A DNA stretch of 24,203 nt, from positions 1 through 24,203 of IMG/VR virus record IMGVR_UViG_3300032242_000510; one strand, 5' to 3'. The DNA is from a virus. A program made the translations under genes and the position numbers. The notes under the pieces were generated by a model. That model searched no databases, had not been told where the DNA came from, and saw only the letters and a list, made by a program, of their open reading frames with translations. Positions 16,220 to 24,071 of this stretch are shown piece by piece (the stretch's first letter is position 1; each line of letters opens with the position of its first letter).

Positions 16220-17141
16220 TTCTACCACTATTAAAAATATGTTTTATAATTCTGTTGGGTGCAACACTGCTGAAATTATATTAGAATCAAACAATCAACT
16301 TTTATCGATATTTTATCATTTAAATGACAATCCAGTACAACATATATGGCAAGACATACATAGTGATAGTAAAAAATTTAATATGGGAATAACTCCTGGA
16401 ACTAGCTTAGATGAATTAGTAAACAAGATGAATCTATTACTAACAAAAACTAATCGCCCATTACTAGATTTACCAATATCACAGAATCAATTAAATTCAT
16501 TACATAACAGTTTTGTAGAAAATTCTAAAGAAATATTAACCGACGATGAGCTCAAAATTAATGCACTAATACATGCTATTGAATCTAAAAATAATGTGTT
16601 AACTGATTATGATGCTACTACAAAATTTTATAAAGATCCCGATATTAGAATTCCGATAAAGGAAGAATACAAACTTTGGCTTACTAATGAAAACGATTGG
16701 GGTCATTTACTGCTAGGGTTTGCTACACTAGGTAAATCTTGGAAAGACATAGTAAAAACCAACGATAACTTACAAGATCTAAATACACAAAAGGATATCA
16801 CCTCAGAAACTATTATGATGTTTAATGCAGATTATCCGTATCGTAAAGCTTCTGAACAGCTACTATATAAATGGGCTAAGTCATCTAACTATCAAGTTCC
16901 GTTGGATAATCTAAATCAATTAGCACTAGGGTCGTACTTTTTAGGAGAAGTAATTATCACTGAGGTATTTTTAAATTTTCATCCTATAGTAAGCGATTGG
17001 TATGTTCCAAATCATAAATGTAAATTATTATGGAATAAAAATGTGCTTGGGTATAAGGCACAAGTAAAACAAATTAATTTTTTTAACAGTGATATGTATT
17101 TTAAAACGCTATTAGATCATACAGGATTTCAAAATGTTTAA
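16212..17141 (+). CDS. Unrecognised protein between two radical SAM genes
   Basis: I start it at ATG 16212, which overlaps the previous stop by 8 bases as at other junctions, giving 309 residues; an ATG eight codons upstream is possible. I recognise no family. The sequence is Asn-, Leu- and Lys-rich, probably mainly helical, with few cysteines (one near residue 17 and one near the end), so it is not itself a cluster enzyme. There are no membrane segments or signal peptide. It is locked by 8-base overlaps to radical SAM genes on both sides, which makes it a good candidate for a partner, scaffold or substrate-binding protein of one of them. Confidence 0.75.
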   Translation: MFDSTTIKNMFYNSVGCNTAEIILESNNQLLSIFYHLNDNPVQHIWQDIHSDSKKFNMGITPGTSLDELVNKMNLLLTKTNRPLLDLPISQNQLNSLHNSFVENSKEILTDDELKINALIHAIESKNNVLTDYDATTKFYKDPDIRIPIKEEYKLWLTNENDWGHLLLGFATLGKSWKDIVKTNDNLQDLNTQKDITSETIMMFNADYPYRKASEQLLYKWAKSSNYQVPLDNLNQLALGSYFLGEVIITEVFLNFHPIVSDWYVPNHKCKLLWNKNVLGYKAQVKQINFFNSDMYFKTLLDHTGFQNV

Positions 17142-18030
17142 AGTTGCTAGCCGATACCCAACTCACACGGGTACTATTAAAATTGAATGGAATTTAGGTA
17201 AACGTTGCAACTTCGACTGTAGCTATTGCCCTAGTAGTATACATGACAACTCTAGTCCCCACACTAACATAGAAAAGTTAAAGTCATGTGTTGACAAACT
17301 TGTTACACTAGGCAAACCTATACGTCTTAGTTTTACAGGTGGTGAACCAACAGTACATCCTAAGTTTAAAGAGCTTGTTACATATTGTAAGCATGTGGGA
17401 ATTACATGGATTAGTGTAACAACTAATGGCACACTTCCGCACGAGTTCTATTCCAGCCTACCTGTGGATCAATTTGTGTTTAGTGTACACATGGAATACG
17501 ATGTTAGGCGTGTACTAGACACTATTGTTAATACCAAAGAACTATTCAGCGGAAAGGTATTGGTACATGTAATGGCACATCAGGATCATATGAAGCGTAC
17601 TAGATATATTGCAGAAGCATTAAGAGCAAGTAATGTACCTCATGCTGTTCGTAGAGTTCGTTGGACACAAGGCGATCATGACTTATTCGACGACATGCGT
17701 TATAATGCAGAAGACCTAGCTTGGGTTAAAGAGTACGAAGCAACAGTAGAAGCAAACTGTGTTATAGATGACGATGGCAACCAAATGTATCATGCTAATG
17801 ATATAATTAAATTGCACATGAACAAATACAAAGACTGGTCATGCAACGCAGGTATAGAAAGCCTAATGATAAATTGGGACGGTGATGTACACAGAGCGAC
17901 TTGTAGAGTCGGTGGTAGTCTTGGCAACATATATGAAGGAAGCTTCGTTGCCCCTAGCGAACCCGTAACTTGTGACCGTAATTTCTGTACCTGCGCCGCT
18001 GATATACCGTTAACTAAGTTTAAACTTTGA
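17134..18030 (+). CDS. Radical SAM enzyme with C-terminal Cys-rich domain
   Basis: The 298-residue protein has CNFDCSYC (C25, C29, C32), GGEP at 69-72 and TTNG. Its C-terminal part opens with WSCNAG (C237) and continues with C257, C280, C285 and C287, enough ligands for one auxiliary cluster. The same W-S/T-C-x-x-G arrangement is found in the genes at 18010-19047 and 23078-24037, so the three form a subfamily. Motif reading suggests a SPASM/twitch-like module of unusual type. It begins in the previous stop (ATGTTTAA) and ends tail to tail with, and 21 bases inside, the next minus gene. Confidence 0.87.
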   Translation: MFKVASRYPTHTGTIKIEWNLGKRCNFDCSYCPSSIHDNSSPHTNIEKLKSCVDKLVTLGKPIRLSFTGGEPTVHPKFKELVTYCKHVGITWISVTTNGTLPHEFYSSLPVDQFVFSVHMEYDVRRVLDTIVNTKELFSGKVLVHVMAHQDHMKRTRYIAEALRASNVPHAVRRVRWTQGDHDLFDDMRYNAEDLAWVKEYEATVEANCVIDDDGNQMYHANDIIKLHMNKYKDWSCNAGIESLMINWDGDVHRATCRVGGSLGNIYEGSFVAPSEPVTCDRNFCTCAADIPLTKFKL

Positions 18031-19047
18031 TTGGTGTGTTTCGCAACTACATAAGCAATTCTTAATAGAGCAGATACTGGATTTGAATTCGGGATCGAAC
18101 TTTTCTACAAAGTCTTCATCTAGAATATTAAACGAATAATCTAGCCCGTAAATAGTTTGTTGGCACGATCCCTGTATTTCACCTGTCCAACTAATATAAA
18201 CATTGTCTAAACCTATATCGCAACTCCACCCTTCAAAGTTAGTCCAATTGTTATTGATATAAGTATTAGACTTTGCTCGCACAGTCTTGCCATCGTCGAG
18301 TGTTGCTACACTTTCGTACAGGCGCATTTGTCCTTCAAATATTAGTTTTCTGTTTTTCCAGATCCAAAGAAGATTAGGTATACGTTTTAAAGGGTTTTTC
18401 AAGAAACGTTTTTGTTCAGATGTTATCTGTATATCATCGGCATTGACAACTTTGATGTTACCAATTTTAGAAACTTCAGGTTCGATAACTTCACAAGTTA
18501 TAATAAACCAATTGTGCTTGCTGTTCTTTTTCATATAGTCAATAACATCTAATCCTTCTTGCCAGTGCTTGCGATCCATTAGGACTTTTACAGTTACCTT
18601 CTTTTTGTATTCGAACAAGGTGTCTGCTACAGCAATCATGTGATCCGGATCAGCTTGCGATATATGATATGACAAATGAGCATTATCAATCAAGTGTCCG
18701 TATTCTTTCCACCAACGTAGAGTTCTTGACCCATTGCTGATTAAACTTAGATAGATATCATTTTCTTTTTTAATAGCCTCAATAAACAGTGCAAGGTCTC
18801 TCCATAAAGTAGGCTCTCCGCCTGCTAGGCTAAGATGTATTTTAGTTTTACCTAGCTTCTGCTTGTACATTTCTATAAAATGATTAAAGTTTTTAATTAT
18901 AAGATCTAAATTTTTAGGAGAAGGATAGTTGCCGGCATTGCTATCTGGCCAACAATATTCACATTTGTAATTACAAACATTATTGGGATTCCATCTTATT
19001 GCTAAGATGTTAGGCTTTTGCGTTGATATAATTTTAATAGGTATCAT
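18010..19047 (-). CDS. Radical SAM enzyme with C-terminal Cys-rich domain
   Basis: The 345-residue protein has CNYKCEYC (C25, C29, C32), GGEP at 76-79 and ISNG. The C-terminal module starts at W274-S-C276 and includes C295, C326, C331, C333 and C335, matching the layout of the convergent 17134 gene. It carries an insertion of about 50 residues relative to that gene, rich in Lys and Arg, near 200-255. It is the last gene of the long minus operon, and its ATG overlaps the preceding stop by 4 bases. Substrate unknown; the subfamily resemblance is firm, the chemistry is not. Confidence 0.87.
   Translation of the reverse strand: MIPIKIISTQKPNILAIRWNPNNVCNYKCEYCWPDSNAGNYPSPKNLDLIIKNFNHFIEMYKQKLGKTKIHLSLAGGEPTLWRDLALFIEAIKKENDIYLSLISNGSRTLRWWKEYGHLIDNAHLSYHISQADPDHMIAVADTLFEYKKKVTVKVLMDRKHWQEGLDVIDYMKKNSKHNWFIITCEVIEPEVSKIGNIKVVNADDIQITSEQKRFLKNPLKRIPNLLWIWKNRKLIFEGQMRLYESVATLDDGKTVRAKSNTYINNNWTNFEGWSCDIGLDNVYISWTGEIQGSCQQTIYGLDYSFNILDEDFVEKFDPEFKSSICSIKNCLCSCETHQSKFKLS
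18016..18027. repeat. 12-base perfect palindrome in a convergent overlap
   Basis: AAGTTTAAACTT lies within the 21-base overlap of two convergent radical SAM genes and encodes the K-F-K-L tail of both proteins. With no loop it would be a poor RNA hairpin, so DNA-level recognition is as likely as termination. Confidence 0.6.
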
Positions 19048-20462
19048 AGCAGGTGTGCCAACTCTGGGAACGTTGTTTTAAAATCTGTGTTACGTTGACG
19101 ATCCATTGTTGTAATGTAATCTTTAAAATCTGTTAGCAAGTTAGTGTGATCCTCTTTGTCCATCCAGTCTAAGATGCCTTCCCAACGCTTCCAGCCATAT
19201 GGATTAGTTTCCCAGAACTCTTTGTCCTGTGTATAATTCTTCCATAGCCATTCTTGTAGGGCAACAAACAGTTCACGTACTTCAAGTTTATCTTCTTTGG
19301 GCAATACACGTAGGCTTAACCATGTAGGAATCCAAAGTAAGTGTACACCTACTAGCCCTCCGCCCATAGTTTGTCCTGCGGCATTCTTATCAAAGTTAAC
19401 TTTCTTAAAGTTCATACGTACTTTCCATTTGATAAAATCTGGAACGTGTTTGATGTTTAAGATTTGTACAGCCATAGCAATGTTAGTTTGTATGTTGTCT
19501 GGAGCATTGTCTAATTTAATTAGATTCTCCTCTACAGTTTTCCAATCTAACGGATAGCGTATGTATTCACCACGTGGGCCAATACCGTCTAGGCTAACAC
19601 CTACTTTAACTTTACGGAATTGACTCCATATCTCAATAATCTCATCATTAACTAAGATACCGTTAGTGTTGTAGCGAAGGCTAATTTGTCCAGCATAACC
19701 ACGTTTGATAATTTCTAAAAGCAATGTCTTATGTTCCTTAATCAACAATGGCTCACCACCGGCAAAGTAAAGTTGTTTAATGTTAGGAATTTGATCGTAG
19801 ACTTCTTCCCAGAATGCAGGGTTCTCATGCCACTTGTTGTTAAAGTCGTCGGCTTCCCAACTCATTTGTTTCTTAATTAGTGGGCTAGTGAATATAGGAA
19901 ATACTTTCTTATGTTCCGGTACCCACATACTTGAATCGTGCGGGCTACACATAATACATTTTAAATTACAAGTATGTCCTAGACGTAAGTCTAAGTACTG
20001 TAACTTGTAAGGTACTGAGCCGTCCAGTTCTGTTTCAGCAATTAGTTCCTTAATATCAATCTTTTCATTTAAGTACCAAGTGCCAGTTTCCCAGATACGT
20101 TTGCTAGCAATACCTTCTGCTTCTTCTTCATAACATTTAACACAACTGGCTGGCACTTCGCCAGCTAACATAGTTTTACGTACCGACTTCATATAGTCGT
20201 TATTAAATGCTTGAGTGGGCAAGTCTTTACTAAAGTTAGCAGGTTGGCCATCTTCCATCTTAACAAGCCCTACGGTATAGTCACCTGTGTCTGCACCTGA
20301 TGCATTTGCTACACAACATATACGCATGTCGCCATTAGGGCGTGTTGCAAGATGTATCCAGGGCAATACACAGAAACTAGGACTACCGGATACTTCCGTA
20401 ATCTGTCGTTGCCAGTCACCTAGTTGTGTGTTTTCAGGTTGTAACCAAAATACTTTATTCAT
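19044..20462 (-). CDS. Twitch-type radical SAM enzyme with N-terminal Cys-rich domain
   Basis: The 472-residue protein is a paralogue of the plus-strand gene at 14960-16219. It has an N-terminal Cys set (C31 in FCVLPW, CC at 49-50, C107-x2-C110), then the radical SAM motif CNLKCIMC (C165, C169, C172), GGEP at 235-238 and SLDGIG. The N-terminal set could ligate an auxiliary cluster, as in SPASM proteins, but sits before the barrel. Its C-terminal third contains a WxxxW-rich helix region without known motifs. It overlaps the upstream gene by 8 bases (ATGAATAA) and the downstream gene by 4. Confidence 0.88.
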   Translation of the reverse strand: MNKVFWLQPENTQLGDWQRQITEVSGSPSFCVLPWIHLATRPNGDMRICCVANASGADTGDYTVGLVKMEDGQPANFSKDLPTQAFNNDYMKSVRKTMLAGEVPASCVKCYEEEAEGIASKRIWETGTWYLNEKIDIKELIAETELDGSVPYKLQYLDLRLGHTCNLKCIMCSPHDSSMWVPEHKKVFPIFTSPLIKKQMSWEADDFNNKWHENPAFWEEVYDQIPNIKQLYFAGGEPLLIKEHKTLLLEIIKRGYAGQISLRYNTNGILVNDEIIEIWSQFRKVKVGVSLDGIGPRGEYIRYPLDWKTVEENLIKLDNAPDNIQTNIAMAVQILNIKHVPDFIKWKVRMNFKKVNFDKNAAGQTMGGGLVGVHLLWIPTWLSLRVLPKEDKLEVRELFVALQEWLWKNYTQDKEFWETNPYGWKRWEGILDWMDKEDHTNLLTDFKDYITTMDRQRNTDFKTTFPELAHLL

Positions 20463-21528
20463 TAATCTTTTGCTCTGTTATGCTGATAAAAGGACTTTGA
20501 GGCCCGCACATGATAATACATGTTGAACTAGATTTGTCCTTCCATTTTTGTTGCCACATTGTTTGCCACACATCAGTTTCGATGATTTGGCGTAATCCAG
20601 ACTTTAACACATTTAATTTTGGAAATCCTAACACCTGTTGGCGAACCTTTTCCCCTTCCTCTATAATTGAATCTTCTTGAAACAAATTATATGATTTTAG
20701 CAAATCTACGTCATAGTTTGTATAAAGGAACGCACTAATCATACAGCAAGGACTTAGTTGGTAGTGTGCATCGATATATAATTCTTTATCATTGATAGCC
20801 ATGCAATTTATTTTATCTGCATTAGGCCAATTTTGATGTCCTACTATGTCCGACTTACTTACAAATTTAACTTCGCTATCTAATGGTTGTTCAAGATTAT
20901 ACAAAAACTTACCAGCGTTATCAACAACTGGAAATGGGCGAGCATGACGTCTACTATTTTTTACATTAAATTGTTGAAATCCTAATTCATTAGCTACTGC
21001 CTCTGCGGCACTAACCTGATGCTCATTATGTTTAAATCTAATAAACATCCACTCTGCTACACCACCTGCATCGATAAACGTTTTAGCATTTTTTAAAATT
21101 AAATTATAGTTAGTTCCAACACGATACAGACTATGTGTATCTTCTAACCCATCAAGCGCAAACACTACAATATGATCATTAGGCAACGCTTGATATAATT
21201 TTTTCCACCATTCTGTAGATCTTAAACTACCGTTAGTATGTATTTCTAGTCTAATATCAGGAGCACTAGTTTTAATGTATTCGCACATTTCAATAAGGTT
21301 GTTATTCATCAATGGATCACCGAAGTTTCCGCAAAAGTTGATTCTCTCAAGTTGTTCTAATATATCTACTGGAAATATTGTTATAAAGTCATCTAAGGTC
21401 CATTCATTTGTAGTCAGCAACGGATTATCAATACCGCCGTGAATATTTCGAGGGCACATAGGACAGGACGCTTGACATCGATTAGAAATTTCTATGTGAA
21501 CACGTTTGAGTTCGTTAAATTTAAACAT
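20455..21528 (-). CDS. SPASM-type radical SAM enzyme (paralogue of the 22110-23090 gene)
   Basis: The 357-residue protein has CQASCPMCPR (C18, C22, C25), GNFGDP at 67-72 instead of GGEP, and a C-terminal SPASM-like part with C242, the LSPCC pair at 261-262 and a late C337-x3-C341. It shares FKHNEHQV, LYRV and HTNGS with its paralogue one gene away, so both derive from one ancestor. SPASM enzymes commonly modify peptides or proteins, and some modify sugars or nucleotides, so substrate class is open. It overlaps both neighbours by 8 bases. Confidence 0.88.
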   Translation of the reverse strand: MFKFNELKRVHIEISNRCQASCPMCPRNIHGGIDNPLLTTNEWTLDDFITIFPVDILEQLERINFCGNFGDPLMNNNLIEMCEYIKTSAPDIRLEIHTNGSLRSTEWWKKLYQALPNDHIVVFALDGLEDTHSLYRVGTNYNLILKNAKTFIDAGGVAEWMFIRFKHNEHQVSAAEAVANELGFQQFNVKNSRRHARPFPVVDNAGKFLYNLEQPLDSEVKFVSKSDIVGHQNWPNADKINCMAINDKELYIDAHYQLSPCCMISAFLYTNYDVDLLKSYNLFQEDSIIEEGEKVRQQVLGFPKLNVLKSGLRQIIETDVWQTMWQQKWKDKSSSTCIIMCGPQSPFISITEQKINE

Positions 21529-22120
21529 TCTTCTTTCCTATAATCATCCAACGTGTGTACAAGGGTAAGACTAGTTCTCCTGCCCATAGTACGTTTATAT
21601 GGCTCTGCTCCACAAACTCGGCTAGGCTTTCTGCTGTACGTACATGTTCGTCTATTTTATAATTATTGCTTTGTAGGACTAGTAGTTGATCTTTATTCCT
21701 ATTCCGCAACCATTGTTCGTACTGAGCTTGTGTGATATGTTCGCAACTAGTATTGATAACAACATCAACAAACGAAATTAAACTGCACATGTCTGTAGTC
21801 ACAGCACTGAATCTACCATCTATCTCTTCTTGCTTGTTCATAAGAACAGCAATAGCTTCACATGATGGATCAATATCAATACTACAAATTTTCTTAACAG
21901 GTACATTACTCTGGAACAGCATACTGGCTAGTACACCAACCCAACCACCGTGTATTTCAATACTTAGTTGATCCCGATGTACGTGGTTATCTAAATTACT
22001 GATTAACCATTCTTTGCTTTTAAGTTGCCCAGACCAAAAGGCGTCCATGGTCCTCATTGGGTTTTCACTGTTGCGGATAGCCTGCATCCAATGATGTAGG
22101 TGTTCTGTATCAATTAACAA
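21521..22120 (-). CDS. Class I SAM methyltransferase-like protein, TTG start
   Basis: The 199-residue protein has a motif I-like segment SIEIHGGWVGVLASML (about 53-68), an acidic end of strand 2 (SIDIDPSC, D82/D84), an acid at 110 and a motif IV-like VVINTSCEHI at 120-129. This fits a small Rossmann methyltransferase, although the G-x-G-x-G loop is altered to HGGWVG. The first codon is TTG at 22118-22120; AGGAG at 22127-22131 lies six bases before it, and an in-frame TAG lies just upstream, so an ATG start is not available there. It is placed between two paralogous SPASM enzymes and overlaps them by 11 and 8 bases, suggesting work on the same substrate. Confidence 0.75.
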   Translation of the reverse strand: MLIDTEHLHHWMQAIRNSENPMRTMDAFWSGQLKSKEWLISNLDNHVHRDQLSIEIHGGWVGVLASMLFQSNVPVKKICSIDIDPSCEAIAVLMNKQEEIDGRFSAVTTDMCSLISFVDVVINTSCEHITQAQYEQWLRNRNKDQLLVLQSNNYKIDEHVRTAESLAEFVEQSHINVLWAGELVLPLYTRWMIIGKKNV

Positions 22121-23090
22121 ATTGTTCTCCTAGTTTATCAAACTTACCGCATTGGCGTGAACATTCTAGCAAAGGTTTGTGCGCCCAAGTATCTTCAATC
22201 TGTTGAAAATACCCCGACGAAAATATAGTTGCTAATGAATCTTTTTGTAGATTAGGAAACAGGCCGATAGCATCCATGTAGTCTACACGGCTTGCTTGAT
22301 TGGGTAACTGCCAACTAAAGTCTAGCCAACAGCAAGGACTTACTGTACCATCTGCGGCAATGTACATTTGTTTATGTTGTACAGCCTTACAATTAATCTT
22401 AGTAGAGTTTATATTATCTTTAACTTTACTAACCATTGCCTTGCTAGTTTCTGTAGGATACAGTATGTGTGTAGTGTGCCCTGTATCATCTAGTACATGA
22501 AGTTTATCTTCTACAAAACGTGAAGTATGCTTGGCTTGGAAATTTTTAAATTTCATATCTGTAGCCATAGCACGACATTCTTCTACTTGGTGTTCGTTGT
22601 GTTTGAATACTAGCATGTGCCATTCTGCTTCTCCTCCGGCTTCTATAAATGCCCATGCATTTTTTATAATCTTGTGCCAGTCGGTACTTACACGATATAG
22701 CTTGTGTGTATCTTCTAATCCGTCGATACCAAACGTAACTTTAACTTTATGGTTGGCTAATTCTTTCCACCAATCAATATTTCTAGCACTGCCGTTAGTA
22801 TGCATGGTCAGTTGCATATTAGGATTAGTTTCTCTTAAGTATTGAAATATTTCTAAACAATCTTCTGCAATAATAGGATCACCTAAGTTACCACACATAA
22901 ACAGTTTGTTGAGTTGCTGTATAAATTCTGGACTAAACCAAGATTTAAATGTTGCTAAGTTTATTTCTGTAGGATCAAACAGAGGATTCATAGGACCACC
23001 GTTGATACGCCGTGGGCACATAGGGCAACGTGCTTGGCATTTGCTAGTTAGTTCTAAATGGACATCTCTTATATCTTCTAGTTTATACAT
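22110..23090 (-). CDS. SPASM-type radical SAM enzyme (paralogue of the 20455-21528 gene)
   Basis: The 326-residue protein has CQARCPMCPR (C18, C22, C25), GNLGDP in place of GGEP, MHTNGS, FGIDGLEDTH, and a SPASM-like end with C234, SPCC at 253-254 and C310-x3-C314. The strand DGTVSPCC is the usual beginning of the SPASM core. Compared with its paralogue it is about 30 residues shorter in the C-terminal part. Its ATG lies inside the last codons of the upstream radical SAM gene (13-base overlap). Together with the methyltransferase it forms a three-gene set. Confidence 0.88.
   Translation of the reverse strand: MYKLEDIRDVHLELTSKCQARCPMCPRRINGGPMNPLFDPTEINLATFKSWFSPEFIQQLNKLFMCGNLGDPIIAEDCLEIFQYLRETNPNMQLTMHTNGSARNIDWWKELANHKVKVTFGIDGLEDTHKLYRVSTDWHKIIKNAWAFIEAGGEAEWHMLVFKHNEHQVEECRAMATDMKFKNFQAKHTSRFVEDKLHVLDDTGHTTHILYPTETSKAMVSKVKDNINSTKINCKAVQHKQMYIAADGTVSPCCWLDFSWQLPNQASRVDYMDAIGLFPNLQKDSLATIFSSGYFQQIEDTWAHKPLLECSRQCGKFDKLGEQFVN
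22127..22131 (-). promoter_or_regulatory. Shine-Dalgarno site that fixes a TTG start
   Basis: AGGAG on the minus strand, six bases before TTG 22118-22120, is among the strongest ribosome binding sites in the window. It lies within the last codons of the upstream radical SAM gene. Confidence 0.65.
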
Positions 23091-24037
23091 TTTGGTATCT
23101 TGCTATCCGCACTACTTACACACCTAGTAGTTACGCATTTTTGTGGTGCGGAAAACAAAGTAAATTTTTCTATCGTGCCTAGTGCTTCTTCGTGGCAACT
23201 ATAGGCACGTTTAACTTCCGTACCTTTTATTATAACACTCTGATAACCTGCATTACAAGTCCAATTGGCAAATTGATTAAACCCTAGTGCATTGAAACGT
23301 TCTGCTTGATCAATGAAATAGTTTTGATCGCCATCTGTTAAACGTATCTGAAATCCTTCCTGCTGTTCAAAATCGTTTTGCATTATAGCAATCATTTCAT
23401 CGGTATAGCCATCTACGATAGCAGTAGCAGAGTCGTTACTTTGCGGTTTGAGAGTTACGTTAATTCCGCGAGTCCTTAGTCGTTCACAGCGTTCTAGTGT
23501 TTCAAAAAACACGTCAGGAACCATTACTTGATTGACTGTTACATGAACACGGTCGTACATCAATTGCAAACACTTGTCCCCGAACTCTTGCTCCTTGGCA
23601 AACTCTGCATGAAAACTGGCTGTTATACTACGGCGTTGTAGTAATTCTGTATTAGTAGACCAACTTTTCCACCATTTAGAGCCTGGACTCAAATTAGTAG
23701 TCATGTGTATGCTTTGATAGCTACTTTCTGTTTCGTCTAAGTATTTGACTAGATCGGGCAGTTGTTTATATGCTGTAGGTTCGCCGCCACTAAAGCTCCA
23801 GTGAAATTCAGTAAATCCATTTTGGCGAGCTTGCCTTTTGATTTCGTCTATAGCACGAGTGTATACTTCAAATGGTTGGTAGTCCAACCTATCACTACGA
23901 GCATAGGGCCAACAATAGCTACATTTATAATTACAAAATCTACCCAATATCCAACTTACGTTAAATAAAGGACGGTCCAACATAGTTTGTTGTCCAAAAT
24001 GCGTTATATCTTTGAGAGGGATAGCGTTAAAGTTCAT
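23078..24037 (-). CDS. Radical SAM enzyme with C-terminal Cys-rich domain
   Basis: The 319-residue protein is first in the long minus operon. It has CNYKCSYC (C35, C39, C42), GGEP at 84-87 and TTN, and a C-terminal W259-T-C261-x-x-G with C281, C301, C306 and C317. The CWP after the cluster motif is shared with the 18010 gene. Its ATG is immediately preceded by TGTAAATA with a six-base spacer and no Shine-Dalgarno sequence, and the region also holds the -35 box of the divergent tRNA-like gene, which starts at the ATG itself. The gene boundaries are secure; the substrate is unknown. Confidence 0.87.
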   Translation of the reverse strand: MNFNAIPLKDITHFGQQTMLDRPLFNVSWILGRFCNYKCSYCWPYARSDRLDYQPFEVYTRAIDEIKRQARQNGFTEFHWSFSGGEPTAYKQLPDLVKYLDETESSYQSIHMTTNLSPGSKWWKSWSTNTELLQRRSITASFHAEFAKEQEFGDKCLQLMYDRVHVTVNQVMVPDVFFETLERCERLRTRGINVTLKPQSNDSATAIVDGYTDEMIAIMQNDFEQQEGFQIRLTDGDQNYFIDQAERFNALGFNQFANWTCNAGYQSVIIKGTEVKRAYSCHEEALGTIEKFTLFSAPQKCVTTRCVSSADSKIPKCIN

Positions 24038-24065
24038 TGACAGTATTTACAAATGATAGTATAAT
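24037..24065 (+). promoter_or_regulatory. Perfect consensus sigma-70-type promoter for the tRNA-like gene
   Basis: TTGACA at 24037-24042 and TATAAT at 24060-24065 are separated by exactly 17 bases. The expected start, six to seven bases after the -10 box, falls on G24072, the first base of the acceptor stem. The same stretch on the minus strand carries TGTAAATA (24051 to 24044) for the divergent gene. Confidence 0.85.
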
Positions 24066-24071
24066 ATACAT

